NCBI RefSeq assembly: GCF_001750725.1
Contig: NZ_CP017279.1
Location: 2,294,001-2,358,000 of the forward strand
Source: Enterobacter ludwigii
GTDB lineage: Bacteria; Pseudomonadota; Gammaproteobacteria; Enterobacterales; Enterobacteriaceae
Reading direction: 5' to 3'
Length of the DNA stretch: 64,000 nt
Shown one piece after another: positions 17,502-28,465 of the stretch (positions within the stretch are counted from its first letter, which is position 1; each line of letters starts with the position of its first letter). Under the pieces are notes generated by a model that was not told the origin of the DNA, did not search any database, and was given only the letters and a program-made list of their open reading frames with translations. A program made the position numbers and the translations under genes.

Positions 17502-18872
17502 TTACTGATTCAACAGCGCCAGAATGTCCTTCGTTCGCGCTTCCATCAGCGCGGTATCCGCACGGGATTCCACGTTCAGGCGCACCACCGGCTCGGTATT
17601 TGAAGAGCGCAGGTTAAAACGCCACTGCGGGAACGCCATGCTGATGCCGTCGGTACGGTCAATTTCCAGCGCATGGAGGGCAAAATGCTGCTCCACGCGG
17701 GCAATGGCCTCGGCCGGCTGCGCCAGTTTGCTGTTGATTTCGCCACTTGCCGGGAAGGCCGCCATGCGGTCGCGTACCAGCTCGCCAAGGGTCTGCCCTT
17801 TCAGACACAGCAGCTCGGTGACCAGCAGCCACGGGATCATCCCGCTGTCGCAGTAGGCAAAATCGCGGAAATAGTGGTGGGCGCTCATCTCGCCGCCATA
17901 AATGGCGTCTTCTTCGCGCATACGCTCTTTGATGAAGGCATGACCGGTTTTGGACATCACCGGCTGGCCGCCCGCGGCGTTCACCACATCCACGGTGTTC
18001 CAGGACAGACGCGGATCGTGAATGATCTTCGCGCCCGGGTTCTTCTCGAGGAACGCTTCCGCCAGCAGACCGACAATGTAGTAGCCTTCGATGAACTGGC
18101 CTTTTTCGTCGAACAGGAAGCAGCGGTCGAAATCGCCGTCAAAGGCGATACCCATATCGGCACCGTGTTCGATGACCGCGTTACGGGTGTCGTCGCGGCA
18201 CTCCGGCAGCAGCGGGTTCGGGATACCGTTCGGGAAGTTGCCGTCCGGGGTGTTATGGACCTTAACGAAGGTTACCGGGACGTTCAGGGCCTTAAAGCGG
18301 GCTTCGAGCGCATCCACCACCGGGCCGGCCGCGCCGTTACCGGAGTTGATCACCAGCTTCAGCGGTTTCAGGTTTGCAACGTTGATGTAGCCCAGCAGAT
18401 GGTCGATGTACGCTTTACGCAGGTCGATCTGCTTATAGCTGCCGCGTTTCGCTTCATTCACCGGCGGGAAATCGTTAGCTTCGGCGAGACGCTGCACGTC
18501 ACGCAGACCGGTATCGCCGCTGATTGGACGCGCGCCCTTGCGCACCAGCTTCATACCGTTATAGTCCATCGGGTTATGGCTGGCCGTCACTTCGATACCG
18601 CCGTCCACGCCGAGGTGGAAGGTGGCAAAGTAAATCTCTTCGGTGCCGGACAAGCCGATATCCAGCACGTCCACTCCCGCATCCTGCAGCCCTTTTGCCA
18701 GCGCCAGCTTCAGGGACTCACTGGTCAGGCGCACATCGCCGCCCAGGACAATCGTTTGTGGCTTAAGATATTCGCCGTATGCGCGGCCAATGCGCCACGC
18801 AATGTCTTCATTCAGCTCTTCGCCCAGCTTGCCGCGAATATCGTAGGCTTTAAAACAGGTTAATTTTTCCAT
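17502..18872 (-). CDS. cpsG: Phosphomannomutase
   Basis: Interconverts mannose-6-phosphate and mannose-1-phosphate for GDP-mannose and GDP-fucose supply. The 456 residues have the four alpha-D-phosphohexomutase domains: [12 protein letters not shown] at the start, the phosphoserine loop [13 protein letters not shown] near residue 98, the metal loop [11 protein letters not shown], the sugar loop [10 protein letters not shown], and the phosphate-binding [12 protein letters not shown] at the end. The ATG at 18872 (MEKLTCF) is chosen over an in-frame start 16 codons upstream because it matches the family start. A REP-like palindrome precedes it. Confidence 0.96.
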   Translation of the reverse strand: MEKLTCFKAYDIRGKLGEELNEDIAWRIGRAYGEYLKPQTIVLGGDVRLTSESLKLALAKGLQDAGVDVLDIGLSGTEEIYFATFHLGVDGGIEVTASHNPMDYNGMKLVRKGARPISGDTGLRDVQRLAEANDFPPVNEAKRGSYKQIDLRKAYIDHLLGYINVANLKPLKLVINSGNGAAGPVVDALEARFKALNVPVTFVKVHNTPDGNFPNGIPNPLLPECRDDTRNAVIEHGADMGIAFDGDFDRCFLFDEKGQFIEGYYIVGLLAEAFLEKNPGAKIIHDPRLSWNTVDVVNAAGGQPVMSKTGHAFIKERMREEDAIYGGEMSAHHYFRDFAYCDSGMIPWLLVTELLCLKGQTLGELVRDRMAAFPASGEINSKLAQPAEAIARVEQHFALHALEIDRTDGISMAFPQWRFNLRSSNTEPVVRLNVESRADTALMEARTKDILALLNQ

Positions 18873-18942
18873 GATGACCCCTTTTTCAGGCAACAGTTGG
18901 CCCGCCCGATTAACAGGCAAATTTGTTTTTATTCATTCGCAG

Positions 18943-18967
18943 GCCGGATGCGCGAAACGCTATCCGG
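18943..18967 (-). repeat. REP-like palindrome between cpsB and cpsG
   Basis: GCCGGATGCG and CGCTATCCGGC pair around a CGAAA loop with one bulged base. This is the classic enterobacterial REP/BIME core. It lies 15 bases beyond the cpsB stop on the minus strand and may limit downstream expression or protect the upstream mRNA. Confidence 0.8.
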
Positions 18968-18981
18968 CTTTAGAGACGGCG

Positions 18982-20418
18982 CTATACCCGCCCGTAACGG
19001 TCCTGGAAACGGACAATATCGTCTTCTTCCAGGTACGAACCGGAGCGCACTTCAATTAAGTCGAGAGGAATTTTCCCCGGGTTTTCCAGACAGTGCGTGG
19101 CTCCCAGCGGAATATAGATTGACTCGTTTTCACCCAGCAGTTTCACTTCGCCATCAATCGTGACTTTGGCGGTACCCGCCACCACGACCCAGTGCTCGGC
19201 ACGGTGGTGGTGCATCTGTACCGACAGCCCCTCACCCGGTTTCACGGTGATGCGTTTCACCTGGTAACGTTCACCGGCATCGATGGAGTCATATTTGCCC
19301 CACGGACGATACACTTCGCGGTGGATATGGTGTTCATGGCGACCATCGGCCTTGATCTTCTCCACCACTTTTTTAACGTCCTGCACGGCATTACGGTCAG
19401 CAATCAGCACGGCGTCTTTCGTCTGTACGACCACCAGATCCTTCACGCCAACTGTGGTCACCAGACCGGACTCGGCGTAGACATAGCTGTTTTCCGTTTT
19501 GTGGCTGATAACATCACCGTGGTGGACGTTACCCTCCGGGGTATGGGCGCTGATCTCCCACAGGGAGGACCAGGAGCCAACATCACTCCAGCCCGCATCC
19601 ATCGGTACCACAACGGCATCGGCCGTGCGTTCCATTACCGCATAGTCAATTGACTCTTCCGGGCAGGCGAGGAAAGACGCTTCGTCAACGCGGATAAAAT
19701 CGAGATCCGGATCCACTACCGCCATCGCTTTCTCGCAGGCGTCCAGAATATCCGGGCGATATTTGCGCAGCTCTTCCAGGTAGCGGCCAGCGCGGAACAG
19801 GAACATCCCGCTGTTCCAGTAATATTCACCGCTGGCCACATACGCCTGCGCGGTTTCCAGATTCGGTTTTTCGACAAACTGCGCCACGTCAAACGCTACG
19901 CTGTCGCCTTCGCCCGGGGTCACATTGCCACGACGAATATACCCGTAGCCGGTTTCCGGAAGGTCCGGCACGATGCCGAAAGTCACCAGTTTGCCGTTTT
20001 CGGCGTAAGGAATAGCCGCGCGTACCGCCTCGCGGAACGACTCTTCCTGTTGAATAACATGGTCTGCCGCCAGAACCAGTATCAGCGGATCGCAATCCGG
20101 GCTGCTGCGTTTGGCCGCCAGCGCAGCCAACGCAATCGCGGGGGCGGTGTTACGTCCGGCAGGCTCCAGAATGATATTTTCTGTGAGTTTGTTCAGCTGG
20201 CGCAGCTGCTCGGCGACAATAAAGCGGTGTTGTTCGTTACAAATCACCACCGGGCTTTCACACTCCACACCCTGCAGGCGGTTAACCGTCGTCTGCAGCA
20301 TGGTGAGCTCCCCTTTCAGGCAGAGGAACTGTTTTGGATAGAGCACGCGGGACAGCGGCCACAACCGGCTACCAGAGCCACCTGCCATCACAACCGGATA
20401 CAAAGTGGTTTGACTCAT
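18982..20418 (-). CDS. cpsB: Mannose-1-phosphate guanylyltransferase
   Basis: Makes GDP-mannose from GTP and mannose-1-phosphate. The 478 residues have an N-terminal GT-A nucleotidyltransferase domain with [16 protein letters not shown] (pyrophosphorylase signature), [10 protein letters not shown] and FVEKPN. A C-terminal cupin domain follows, with [11 protein letters not shown] and [19 protein letters not shown]. This type-II layout is that of CpsB/ManC. It ends 109 bases before the cpsG ATG, the largest gap inside the operon, which contains a REP-like palindrome. Confidence 0.97.
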   Translation of the reverse strand: MSQTTLYPVVMAGGSGSRLWPLSRVLYPKQFLCLKGELTMLQTTVNRLQGVECESPVVICNEQHRFIVAEQLRQLNKLTENIILEPAGRNTAPAIALAALAAKRSSPDCDPLILVLAADHVIQQEESFREAVRAAIPYAENGKLVTFGIVPDLPETGYGYIRRGNVTPGEGDSVAFDVAQFVEKPNLETAQAYVASGEYYWNSGMFLFRAGRYLEELRKYRPDILDACEKAMAVVDPDLDFIRVDEASFLACPEESIDYAVMERTADAVVVPMDAGWSDVGSWSSLWEISAHTPEGNVHHGDVISHKTENSYVYAESGLVTTVGVKDLVVVQTKDAVLIADRNAVQDVKKVVEKIKADGRHEHHIHREVYRPWGKYDSIDAGERYQVKRITVKPGEGLSVQMHHHRAEHWVVVAGTAKVTIDGEVKLLGENESIYIPLGATHCLENPGKIPLDLIEVRSGSYLEEDDIVRFQDRYGRV

Positions 20419-20421
20419 GAT

Positions 20422-21645
20422 TTATCCCCGTATATCTGCAATAAATTGGCTCAGCACGTTCTCTTTCTCGAGCGTACGTTCGGCATATTCACGTGCCACC
20501 GTGTTCGTTTTTGGCATGGCAAGTGCCCGTTCAATGCCAGTGACCAGCGCCGGGACCGATTCCGGTTCCACGCAAACGGCGATCCCCGGATAGCTGTCGC
20601 ACAGCTGGCCTAATTCTGTTTCGGCTTCTGCCGTGATCACCGCGTTACCGCCCACTGCCAGAATGTTGGTCAGCTTGGACGGCAACACCGCGTCTGCCGC
20701 ACCGCGCTTTTGTACCACCAGATGGCAGTCGCCCATCTTCAGCAACGCAGGCAGTGCCTCGTAGGACTGAAGCGGGAAAAATTTCACGTTCGTCAGGCCG
20801 CGCTCGCTGGCCATCTTTTCCAGTCGCGCTTTTCCGCCGCCCTGCCCGACGATGACAAACATCCAGGGTTGATGGCTCAGTTGCTGTGCGGCGTCGATGA
20901 CGCTCTCAAGCCCCTGCTTCTCGCCGATGTTGCCTGAGTAAAGAATGATTTTTTGGTCGTCAGGCAGACCGAGCTGAGCGCGTAGCGCCTGCGCGTCACT
21001 GTCTGTCACGTCGCGAAAACGCGCCACTTCAGACCAGTTGGGGAAAAAGATCACTTTTTCCGCCGGTACGCCCTTCTCCTGCGCTTTGTTCATCATTGAG
21101 CGCGAGATGGTCGAGACATAATCCACGTTATGCAGGCCGCTGCGCTCGAAGGCGCTGGCGAGTTTCGCCACCTTCCCGCTCTTACCTTTGCCGGCCATTC
21201 CCAGGCCGAGCATGGCGTCCACTTCATAATCCTGAATGTGAAGCAGCGTGCGCGCGCCGGAGAGTTTGCCCAGCAGGCGCATGCCTGGGGTGCAGAACAG
21301 CGTTGGCACCACACCGATAATGCGATCCGGCTTCCAGCGACGTTGCGCCATCAGCGGGAAGAAACTGCTCAGGGCAAAGCTGCCCAGATGAAGTAACCGC
21401 TTCAGCGTTGAGGGCTGTTTCGGCACGTACAGCGGGCAACGCCAGACGGTCGCGGCACCCTCTTCGCGACGGTAGCGCCAGCCTGAATAGCGCTCACCAA
21501 CTTTCCATTCCGGGTAGTATGGCGGCGCGGTAATGACCCGCACGTCATGTCCCTGGCTCGCCATCCACTCGACCATTTCGCCGGTGTATTTACCGATTCC
21601 GGTTAACTCCGGCGAATAGTTGATTCCGTACACCAGAATTTTCAT
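20422..21645 (-). CDS. wcaI: Colanic acid glycosyltransferase WcaI
   Basis: A 407-residue GT4-family glycosyltransferase, commonly assigned as a fucosyltransferase of colanic acid synthesis. [20 protein letters not shown] is the typical N-terminus; [16 protein letters not shown] text (here [15 protein letters not shown]), [15 protein letters not shown] and [14 protein letters not shown] follow. The ATG overlaps the gmm stop by 4 bases and three bases separate its stop from cpsB. Sequence and length agree with E. coli WcaI. Confidence 0.95.
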   Translation of the reverse strand: MKILVYGINYSPELTGIGKYTGEMVEWMASQGHDVRVITAPPYYPEWKVGERYSGWRYRREEGAATVWRCPLYVPKQPSTLKRLLHLGSFALSSFFPLMAQRRWKPDRIIGVVPTLFCTPGMRLLGKLSGARTLLHIQDYEVDAMLGLGMAGKGKSGKVAKLASAFERSGLHNVDYVSTISRSMMNKAQEKGVPAEKVIFFPNWSEVARFRDVTDSDAQALRAQLGLPDDQKIILYSGNIGEKQGLESVIDAAQQLSHQPWMFVIVGQGGGKARLEKMASERGLTNVKFFPLQSYEALPALLKMGDCHLVVQKRGAADAVLPSKLTNILAVGGNAVITAEAETELGQLCDSYPGIAVCVEPESVPALVTGIERALAMPKTNTVAREYAERTLEKENVLSQFIADIRG

Positions 21646-22124
21646 AAGCCCGGCACTCCGGACTGACGATCGGCCAGGAAATAGGCACGACTGTTGTCAT
21701 GCACATTGTCACTGGCCAGCAACGCCTCTGGCGTCTGCCAGCGGTAGTCGTCATGCTGAGAATCAGGCAGACGCAGGTCTGCCTCACTCACCTTCAGGCG
21801 AAAACCGAGCACCACATAGTGCGTGGTGAAACCGGTGCCCGAAAAGTTATCGTCATAGAAGTGCTGCCAGACCCCGTAAAACTGGCCTGCCGCCATCGGC
21901 AGTTGCAGGCCCAGTTCCGCCAGAGTGAGACGCTCAAAAGCATTTTCCAGCGTCTCATCCTTCTGCACGCGCCCGCCGGGCACGAACCAAAAGCCCTGTG
22001 CAGGACGGTTGGTTCGTTTTCCCAGCAAGAACTCGCCGCGTTCGTTCTCCACCACCAAATCAATTGAGATGAGCGGAGTGGAACGCACTACCGTGGCAAA
22101 ATCTTCCTGACTTAAAAACATCAT
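21642..22124 (-). CDS. gmm: GDP-mannose mannosyl hydrolase (Nudix)
   Basis: A 160-residue Nudix-family enzyme cleaving GDP-mannose or GDP-glucose to GDP and sugar, perhaps balancing GDP-sugar pools during colanic acid synthesis. The Nudix region reads [20 protein letters not shown] then AELGL. The usual REUxEE is altered to RLTLAE, as known for GDP-mannose hydrolases, which attack the glycosyl carbon. TAATG overlaps the fcl stop; two tandem ATGs are possible starts, differing by one residue. Confidence 0.95.
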   Translation of the reverse strand: MMFLSQEDFATVVRSTPLISIDLVVENERGEFLLGKRTNRPAQGFWFVPGGRVQKDETLENAFERLTLAELGLQLPMAAGQFYGVWQHFYDDNFSGTGFTTHYVVLGFRLKVSEADLRLPDSQHDDYRWQTPEALLASDNVHDNSRAYFLADRQSGVPGL

Positions 22125-23089
22125 TACCCCCGGAAGCGGTGCTGGTTTTCAAGGAACCACTGGTAGGTGCTTGCCAGCCCCTGCTCCAGTGATACTTCGT
22201 GATACCAGCCCAGCTGATGCAGACGGGTCACGTCCAGCAGTTTGCGCGGCGTGCCGTCCGGTTTGGTGGCGTCAAAGACCACGCGGCCTTTGTAACCCAC
22301 CACCTGCGCGATGGTTTGCGCCAGCTCACGAATGGTGCAATCCACGCCAGTACCGACGTTAATGTGCGACAGCATCGGTTCGGTGTTTTCCTGCCACACC
22401 TCACGATCCAGCTCCATTACGTGGATGCTGGCAGCCGCCATATCATCCACATGCAGGAATTCACGCATTGGCGTACCGCTGCCCCACACCACCACATCCG
22501 GTGCATTTTCGGCCGTTGCCTCGTGGAAACGACGCAGCAACGCCGGGATCACGTGCGAATTGCTCGGGTGGAAGTTGTCATGCGGTCCGTACAGGTTGGT
22601 TGGCATCACCGAACGATAGTCGCGGTTATACTGACGGTTGTAGGATTCGCACAGCTTGATCCCGGCAATCTTGGCAATCGCATACGGCTCGTTGGTTGCT
22701 TCCAGCGTGCCCTGCAGCAGTTCGCTCTCAGCGATCGGCTGCTTCGCCATTTTCGGGTAGATACAGGATGAGCCGAGGAACAACAGCTTATTCACGTTGT
22801 GCAGATGCGCTGCGTGAATGATGTTGCTCTCAATCATCATGTTCTCGTAGATGAAATCCGCCGGATACGTGTTGTTGGCAACAATGCCGCCCACTTTCGC
22901 CGCCGCCAGATACACCTGGTCTATACGTTCACTGGCGAAGAAGTCCTGTACCGCTTTGCTGTCGAGCAGGTTCAGCTCGTCACGGGTACGGACAATCACA
23001 TCGACATCACCGCGCTGTTCAAGCTGGCGAACAATCGCGGAACCCACCATTCCGCGATGACCCGCGACAAAAATACGTTGTTTTGTCAT
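22124..23089 (-). CDS. fcl: GDP-L-fucose synthase
   Basis: Bifunctional 3,5-epimerase/4-reductase converting GDP-4-keto-6-deoxymannose to GDP-L-fucose with NADPH. The 321-residue SDR shows [17 protein letters not shown] at the N-terminus, [16 protein letters not shown], and [20 protein letters not shown] with an intact Yxxx[21 protein letters not shown] is a GDP-fucose synthase signature. It starts two bases after the gmd stop, so the two enzymes are cotranslated. Confidence 0.97.
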   Translation of the reverse strand: MTKQRIFVAGHRGMVGSAIVRQLEQRGDVDVIVRTRDELNLLDSKAVQDFFASERIDQVYLAAAKVGGIVANNTYPADFIYENMMIESNIIHAAHLHNVNKLLFLGSSCIYPKMAKQPIAESELLQGTLEATNEPYAIAKIAGIKLCESYNRQYNRDYRSVMPTNLYGPHDNFHPSNSHVIPALLRRFHEATAENAPDVVVWGSGTPMREFLHVDDMAAASIHVMELDREVWQENTEPMLSHINVGTGVDCTIRELAQTIAQVVGYKGRVVFDATKPDGTPRKLLDVTRLHQLGWYHEVSLEQGLASTYQWFLENQHRFRG

Positions 23090-23091
23090 TC

Positions 23092-24213
23092 TCAGGACTC
23101 CAGCGCGATGGCAACCTCGTAGCCATGAGACTTGAGCAGGGAGTGTTTTTTCGCTGCTTCAAGATCTTTGGCAACCATCTCGGAAACCATCTCCTGCAGA
23201 GTCGTTTCTGGTTTCCAGCCCAGTGTTTCGTGTGCTTTGGTTGGGTCGCCCAGCAGGGTTTCCACTTCAGCAGGACGGAAGTAACGTGGGTCAACCTGTA
23301 CAATCACGTCGCCCGGTTTCACGCCCGGTGCGTCATGGCCCGTTACGGAAACCACGATGCCTTTCTCTTCCACGCCGGTACCTTCGAAGCGCAGTTTGAT
23401 ACCCAGCTGAGCGGCAGCCATCTCAACGAACTGACGTACGGAGTACTGCACGCCGGTTGCGATAACGAAGTCTTCTGGTTTTTCCTGCTGCAGCATCATC
23501 CACTGCATTTTTACGTAGTCTTTGGCATGGCCCCAGTCACGCAGGGAATCCATGTTGCCGAGGTGCAGGCAAGATTCCAGACCCTGTGCGATGTTAGCGA
23601 TAGCGCGGGTGATTTTACGGGTAACGAATGTTTCACCGCGACGTGGGGATTCGTGGTTGAACAGAATGCCGTTACAGGCATACATGCCGTAGGATTCACG
23701 GTAGTTCACGGTGATCCAGTACGCGTACAATTTCGCCACGGCGTACGGAGAACGTGGGTAGAACGGGGTAGTCTCTTTCTGAGGAATTTCCTGCACCAGA
23801 CCGTACAGCTCAGAGGTGGATGCCTGGTAGAAACGGGTTTTCTTCTCAAGGCCGAGGAAGCGAATCGCTTCCAGCAGACGCAGCGTACCCATTGCGTCAA
23901 CGTCAGCGGTGTATTCCGGAGATTCGAAGGAGACCGCAACGTGGCTCATCGCGCCCAGGTTGTACACTTCATCCGGCTGCACTTCCTGCAGAATACGGGT
24001 CAGGTTGGAAGTATCGGTCAGGTCGCCGTAGTGCAGATGGAATTTCGGGTTCGCCGCATGAGGATCCTGATAAATGTGATCCACACGTTCGGTGTTGAAT
24101 GAAGAAGCACGACGCTTAATACCGTGTACTTCATAACCTTTTTCCAGCAGCAGTTCTGCCAGGTAAGAACCATCCTGTCCGGTAACGCCGGTGATGAGAG
24201 CGACTTTAGACAT
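23092..24213 (-). CDS. gmd: GDP-mannose 4,6-dehydratase
   Basis: First committed step to GDP-L-fucose: GDP-mannose to GDP-4-keto-6-deoxy-D-mannose. The 373 residues include [20 protein letters not shown] (NADP-binding), [30 protein letters not shown] (catalytic Thr/Ser-Glu), and [20 protein letters not shown] (YxxxK). Length and motifs match E. coli Gmd closely. It follows wcaF by 24 bases. Confidence 0.97.
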   Translation of the reverse strand: MSKVALITGVTGQDGSYLAELLLEKGYEVHGIKRRASSFNTERVDHIYQDPHAANPKFHLHYGDLTDTSNLTRILQEVQPDEVYNLGAMSHVAVSFESPEYTADVDAMGTLRLLEAIRFLGLEKKTRFYQASTSELYGLVQEIPQKETTPFYPRSPYAVAKLYAYWITVNYRESYGMYACNGILFNHESPRRGETFVTRKITRAIANIAQGLESCLHLGNMDSLRDWGHAKDYVKMQWMMLQQEKPEDFVIATGVQYSVRQFVEMAAAQLGIKLRFEGTGVEEKGIVVSVTGHDAPGVKPGDVIVQVDPRYFRPAEVETLLGDPTKAHETLGWKPETTLQEMVSEMVAKDLEAAKKHSLLKSHGYEVAIALES

Positions 24214-24237
24214 GTTTATATTCCTCTACTTATGAAT

Positions 24238-24786
24238 TTAATCAGTTTCAACGCGTTCGCGTATCACCACTGCGGGGTTGCCACGGCAAATTTTATTTGC
24301 CGGTAGCGATTTAAAAACGCTGCTGCGGGCACCGACTACCGTGCCATCGCCAACAGAAACACCAGGTGCAACAAAAACATCTGTCGCCAGCCAGCATTTT
24401 TCTCCAATCACAATCGGAGTGGCGGTAATATCAAAATGCTGACTCATAAAATCGTGACTGCCGGTGCACAAATAACACTTCTGTGAAACCACTGAATTTG
24501 CGCCAATCGTAATATCGCCAAGGGTATATAACACCGCGTCATCCCCTACCCACGCATAATCCCCAAGCGTTAATTTCCACGGGTAGGTAATTTTTACCGA
24601 CGGGCGAATGACTACGTTTTTTCCGATTTTTGCGCCAAACAGTCGCAATAAAAAAGCTCGCCAGCGGTACAGTATTTGCGGTGACCAGGCAAATAAGGTG
24701 GCCTGTACGGCCCACCACAACTGCACTTTAATACCGCTCCCGCCCCGAAAGCCTTTCGGCACGGAGAAACCTTTAAGATCCTGCAT
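24238..24786 (-). CDS. wcaF: Colanic acid acetyltransferase WcaF
   Basis: A 182-residue left-handed beta-helix acetyltransferase predicted to O-acetylate the colanic acid unit from acetyl-CoA. Hexapeptide repeats run from about residue 55 (IGKNVVIRPSVKITYPWKLT) to the C-terminus (VGDGTVVGARSSVFKSLPAN). CTGSHDFMSQHFDI holds the conserved active-site histidine region. Fifteen bases separate it from wcaE upstream. Confidence 0.95.
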   Translation of the reverse strand: MQDLKGFSVPKGFRGGSGIKVQLWWAVQATLFAWSPQILYRWRAFLLRLFGAKIGKNVVIRPSVKITYPWKLTLGDYAWVGDDAVLYTLGDITIGANSVVSQKCYLCTGSHDFMSQHFDITATPIVIGEKCWLATDVFVAPGVSVGDGTVVGARSSVFKSLPANKICRGNPAVVIRERVETD

Positions 24787-24801
24787 TACGTTTCCTTATA
24801 T

Positions 24802-25548
24802 TCAGGCTTTGTTATATAAGGTTTTCGTTTTACCCGTGGTACGCAGACGTAATAAATAAGATAATTCCGCCCAGAACCCCGGCACGCCTAATATTTTACG
24901 CTGCACATTTCTGGCATCCTGGCACAGTTCCAGATTATTAGACGTTGACACGCCGCCCATTGAAAATTCAGATACCAGCCCTTTAATTCGACGGAACGGG
25001 TAACCTGATTTATACAGACTGGCAGTCAGCGCATAATCTGAAGAAACTTTATACTGCAGATCGTAAGGCTGTTTTTTCAGACCTTTTACCGGGAAGAAAA
25101 TGGCCTGATGGCTGGCAGGCAAACTGTGGTAGATATACCAGCCGGGTTTCGCACCGCGGCAAACTTTATGGCCATCGCCAAAATCGAGCAGCGCGTCGCC
25201 AATGTACATCGCATCCTCTTTCTGGCGTGCCAGCTGACGGGCAAATAACGCCACATCCTCATGGAATACGTCACCGGAATTCAGGAAGATGGCATAACGG
25301 CCTTGCGCCATGTCGATGCCTTTATTCATCGCATCGTAGATGCCTTTATCTTTCTCGCTGATGAAACGTAAGTTGAACTCACCGTTGAGTTTTTCCAGAA
25401 ACTCTGCCGTACCATCGTTCGAGCCGCCATCGACCACAATCCACTCAAAGGTGAGGCTTGGATCGCGCGCCAGGTTGCGCAGCGAGCGCCAGGTTTTTAC
25501 CACCCCTTCGTAATTACGAAAAGCGACAGTAATGACGCTAAGAAACAT
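24802..25548 (-). CDS. wcaE: Colanic acid glycosyltransferase WcaE
   Basis: A 248-residue GT2-family (GT-A) glycosyltransferase. [20 protein letters not shown] and [19 protein letters not shown] give the nucleotide-binding half; [20 protein letters not shown] then LNSGD supplies the metal-binding region. The C-terminal half carries [20 protein letters not shown]. It adds one sugar of the repeat unit; which one is not evident from sequence. It lies 16 bases after wcaD. Confidence 0.94.
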   Translation of the reverse strand: MFLSVITVAFRNYEGVVKTWRSLRNLARDPSLTFEWIVVDGGSNDGTAEFLEKLNGEFNLRFISEKDKGIYDAMNKGIDMAQGRYAIFLNSGDVFHEDVALFARQLARQKEDAMYIGDALLDFGDGHKVCRGAKPGWYIYHSLPASHQAIFFPVKGLKKQPYDLQYKVSSDYALTASLYKSGYPFRRIKGLVSEFSMGGVSTSNNLELCQDARNVQRKILGVPGFWAELSYLLRLRTTGKTKTLYNKA

Positions 25549-25564
25549 AAATCACCTCATTTCG

Positions 25565-26785
25565 TCATACGTTCGTAATATTAAGCGCTTTGCGCAGAAT
25601 AAACGGACAGACAATCAAGAAAGCATATTCCGGGCTAAATATTGACCCGGTAAAAAACAACGACACCGGTGTAAACAGATAAAGCTGCACGCGAAAGTTC
25701 TGGTTATCACCAAACGCGTTAATCATCATTTTGAAAACTTTAAACAGATACCACAGTGTCAACAGTACGGCGAACCACGAAAAATAGATAATTAACAGAT
25801 ACAGGCCATTGTCTATGGTTTTACCGACATCCGCACCGTTAAAGATTCCGAATGATGCAACATATTCGTAAAGTGAGCCGAATCTTACTACACCATCGAT
25901 ATGGGTTAAGGAATAGCCCACCATCACCAGCGGACCAATGATACGATAATAGGATGACGAGCCTTCGGTTCCCAAATCTCCCAGGCGTTCTGAGATGTAT
26001 GGGAAGGCAAATATCACGCCAACCATAAATACTGTCAGAGAGATAATCGCCAGCGGCAGTTTTTTCTTAATCGCATCTTTGTTCAGGTACTGGAACGCCC
26101 ACTCCAGCAGGTAAAACAGGATAAATGTCATTACCCCTGAGAACGATCCTGACAGAACAATTCCTGCAAGAATCATAGCATCGGTCTTAGGGGTTTTGAT
26201 ACCAAACTGTTTGATGCTGAGCCAAATTGAGATTAGTGCCAGAGCAAAAAACGCCGGTTCAAAATAGAGGGCTGTCGTACGCTTTCCGCCAAACTTGATG
26301 AAGTTCAATACATAGCTGTTACTGTAAATGAGATATTTCGAAATTATCTCCATCAGGCTACTGCCACCGGTCAAAATAATTTGTGCCATTTCCAGTGCAG
26401 CAAGCATAACAATTAACGCAACGGCAATATAAAAGAACCTAAGGATTTTCCGATAATTATGTGGTGAAATAACCTTGAAGCGAATACTCCAGACCATGCC
26501 AATAATAATGACGATATAAACAAACAGCATGGTGGAGGTGACGTATTTACTGGCATCCAGAGACTGACCAAAGATGTAGTTAAATAGCGTCAGACCCACG
26601 CCCAGCCCTAAGGCCATCATCAGCTTCTTGAGGTTGATTTTGTCGACATACAGCAGAAGCAGAACGGGCAAGAAGGTCACTATGGTTATCGGGAAACTTT
26701 CGCCAAGCTGGGCAATTTTGACGTTGACCAGCAGGTAAATCAGCGGCAGCAGCAGATAACTACAGACTCTGATAGAACGAGACAT
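25565..26785 (-). CDS. wcaD: Colanic acid polymerase (Wzy-like) WcaD
   Basis: A 406-residue inner-membrane protein with about ten or more hydrophobic segments, the predicted Wzy polymerase of colanic acid. MSRSIRVCSYLLLPLIYLLV matches the E. coli start. The open frame extends 64 codons further upstream, but that part is a frame-shifted shadow of wcaC and is excluded. KRTTALYFEPAFFALALISI and GTEGSSSYYRIIGPLVMVGY lie in probable periplasmic or loop regions. The start overlaps the end of wcaC by 26 bases. Confidence 0.94.
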   Translation of the reverse strand: MSRSIRVCSYLLLPLIYLLVNVKIAQLGESFPITIVTFLPVLLLLYVDKINLKKLMMALGLGVGLTLFNYIFGQSLDASKYVTSTMLFVYIVIIIGMVWSIRFKVISPHNYRKILRFFYIAVALIVMLAALEMAQIILTGGSSLMEIISKYLIYSNSYVLNFIKFGGKRTTALYFEPAFFALALISIWLSIKQFGIKTPKTDAMILAGIVLSGSFSGVMTFILFYLLEWAFQYLNKDAIKKKLPLAIISLTVFMVGVIFAFPYISERLGDLGTEGSSSYYRIIGPLVMVGYSLTHIDGVVRFGSLYEYVASFGIFNGADVGKTIDNGLYLLIIYFSWFAVLLTLWYLFKVFKMMINAFGDNQNFRVQLYLFTPVSLFFTGSIFSPEYAFLIVCPFILRKALNITNV

Positions 26786-27977
26786 ATTCCTCCAGCATCT
26801 GTTGTCCACTGTAGGCCTTGCGGCTGCGGTTGCGGAACGATTCCAGGTCGGTGCCAAAAACGGCCTGCGCGATCTGCGCCTTCGGCAGTTGCACCAGGGG
26901 CAGCACCTCATGCTCCGCAAACGTGGTCCCGCCCGATTTTTCCAGCACTTCACGTGCCGCATCGCTGTGGGTGGCAATCACCGGCACACCGATGGAGAGC
27001 GCTTCGCACAGGATCAGCGGGTAGTTATCCACGCGCGAACTGAATACCAGCGCATCCATCCCATTGAGGGCGCTCATCAGTTTGCGCTTGTCGGTTTCAA
27101 ACCCGTGATTCACCACGTTAGCCCCTTCGAACGGCGAGAACTTGCCGAAGGTGTGCAGTTCAATCTTGTCACCCAGCGCCATCATGTCGCGCACCAGCTG
27201 CTGATTGGTTTTGCCGTCGTAACGCAGGTCATGCGCAACGATAGCGATTTTTGGTTTACCCGGGGTTTCTGCAACCGGGGTAAGTTCGGCCAGAATCGCT
27301 TCCGTCGCCACGTCGATACCGTTATTGATGATCTGACAGCGCCCTGCCCCATACAGACTGTTAAAGGCATCGGCCACGTGCTGGCTTGGAGAGATAAACG
27401 TACAGCCGAGCGAGAGCATGTCGCGGAACAGCTGGCGCTTTCCGGCCACCAGCTGATGGGCACGATCCACTTTCACCGGCGGATAGTTGCTCAGCGTCGG
27501 GCACTTCTGGCAGTTGCTTTTCCAGCCTTCACACCCGTCGGTAAAGGCGCAGCGACCGGTCACGCTCCAGTGATCGTGCAGCGTCCAGACGAAGCGGGTA
27601 TCCGGTTTGTGGGCCTGCACCTTCTGACAAAACGCCACCACCTCTTCCAGATTCAGCCAGTAGCTGTGAAGCACGTGGAAATGCAGCACAACCGGCCCCT
27701 GGGAGCGCGTCACGGTGCGATAAAGGGTATTAAGATTGCCAAACAGATCGCGGTTAAACAGGCGGAACAAGGCAATGTTGGCCACGGAAGTCAGGCGCGG
27801 CGTGTGCTTATGCACCTGCGGGTAGTTATCGTGGCTGACGCTTTTCTTACCGCCTTTGCCATAACCGTAAATAAAACGAGACTGAAGTCCTTTTTGCAGC
27901 GCGCGCTGGTGAAGATCCAGCGCCACACCGGCCGCCCCGCCCTCTGCGAGACGGACGTTAAATTGCAGAATGTTCAT
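26760..27977 (-). CDS. wcaC: Colanic acid glycosyltransferase WcaC
   Basis: A 405-residue GT4-family glycosyltransferase of the colanic acid repeat-unit pathway. MNILQFNVRLAEGGAAGVAL opens the N-terminal domain. FVWTLHDHWSVTGRCAFTDG and a nearby cysteine cluster (CEGWKSNCQKCPTL) are characteristic. The donor-binding half carries VFSSRVDNYPLILCEALSIG and VPVIATHSDAAREVLE. It overlaps wcaB by 4 bases at its start and wcaD by 26 at its end. Confidence 0.95.
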   Translation of the reverse strand: MNILQFNVRLAEGGAAGVALDLHQRALQKGLQSRFIYGYGKGGKKSVSHDNYPQVHKHTPRLTSVANIALFRLFNRDLFGNLNTLYRTVTRSQGPVVLHFHVLHSYWLNLEEVVAFCQKVQAHKPDTRFVWTLHDHWSVTGRCAFTDGCEGWKSNCQKCPTLSNYPPVKVDRAHQLVAGKRQLFRDMLSLGCTFISPSQHVADAFNSLYGAGRCQIINNGIDVATEAILAELTPVAETPGKPKIAIVAHDLRYDGKTNQQLVRDMMALGDKIELHTFGKFSPFEGANVVNHGFETDKRKLMSALNGMDALVFSSRVDNYPLILCEALSIGVPVIATHSDAAREVLEKSGGTTFAEHEVLPLVQLPKAQIAQAVFGTDLESFRNRSRKAYSGQQMLEEYVSFYQSL

Positions 27978-28465
27978 TTGATCACCTTCACGCGGGCTTT
28001 CTCACCCACCACCAGCGCGTTATCCGGAATACTGTCCAGCACCACGCTCCCTGCGCCTATCGTGACGTTGTTACCAATCGTGATGTCGCCAATGATGACC
28101 ACGTTCGCGCCCAGCTCGACGTTATTGCCAATCACCGGGCAGGCCAGGCTGTCGGGCCCACGGTTACCGATGGTGACCGCATGGCGAATAGTGAAATCAT
28201 CACCGGCTACAACGAATTTGTTGATCACCACGGCATAACCGTGATGAATGGTAAAACGGCGACCAATGGTGGCAGCGGCCTGAATTTCATAACCAAAAAA
28301 ACATTCAGTAATGATGCGGTACAGCACCAGCACCGGTGCTGCCCAGAGATTGTTTAAAACATTTTTCTTGCGCCACACCGAGCAAAAATGCGCGATGCGG
28401 TACGCCAGAACCATGCAGCACGGGCGCAGGCTCCAGCTGTTAGCGCGGCAATCTTCCAGAAACAT
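27974..28465 (-). CDS. wcaB: Colanic acid acetyltransferase WcaB
   Basis: A 163-residue hexapeptide-repeat acetyltransferase resembling serine acetyltransferases, predicted to O-acetylate the colanic acid unit. The N-terminal helix region (VLAYRIAHFCSVWRKKNVLN) is followed by repeats AATIGRRFTIHHGYAVVINK, DFTIRHAVTIGNRG and IGNNVELGANVVIIGDITIG. Conserved histidines lie in IHHG and RHAV. It overlaps wcaA by one base and wcaC by four. Confidence 0.95.
   Translation of the reverse strand: MFLEDCRANSWSLRPCCMVLAYRIAHFCSVWRKKNVLNNLWAAPVLVLYRIITECFFGYEIQAAATIGRRFTIHHGYAVVINKFVVAGDDFTIRHAVTIGNRGPDSLACPVIGNNVELGANVVIIGDITIGNNVTIGAGSVVLDSIPDNALVVGEKARVKVIK

Noticed and set aside
17673..18863. 396-codon plus-strand ORF
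   Set aside because: Antisense shadow of cpsG; composition is typical of reverse-frame translation and shows no domain.
23083..24102. 339-codon plus-strand ORF
   Set aside because: Antisense shadow of gmd, which is fully supported on the minus strand.
26786..26977. 64-codon N-terminal extension of wcaD
   Set aside because: Arg/Cys-rich out-of-frame reading of wcaC; the family start MSRSIRV lies at 26785.
26802..28238. 478-codon plus-strand ORF
   Set aside because: Runs antisense through wcaC and wcaB; both real genes have intact motifs.
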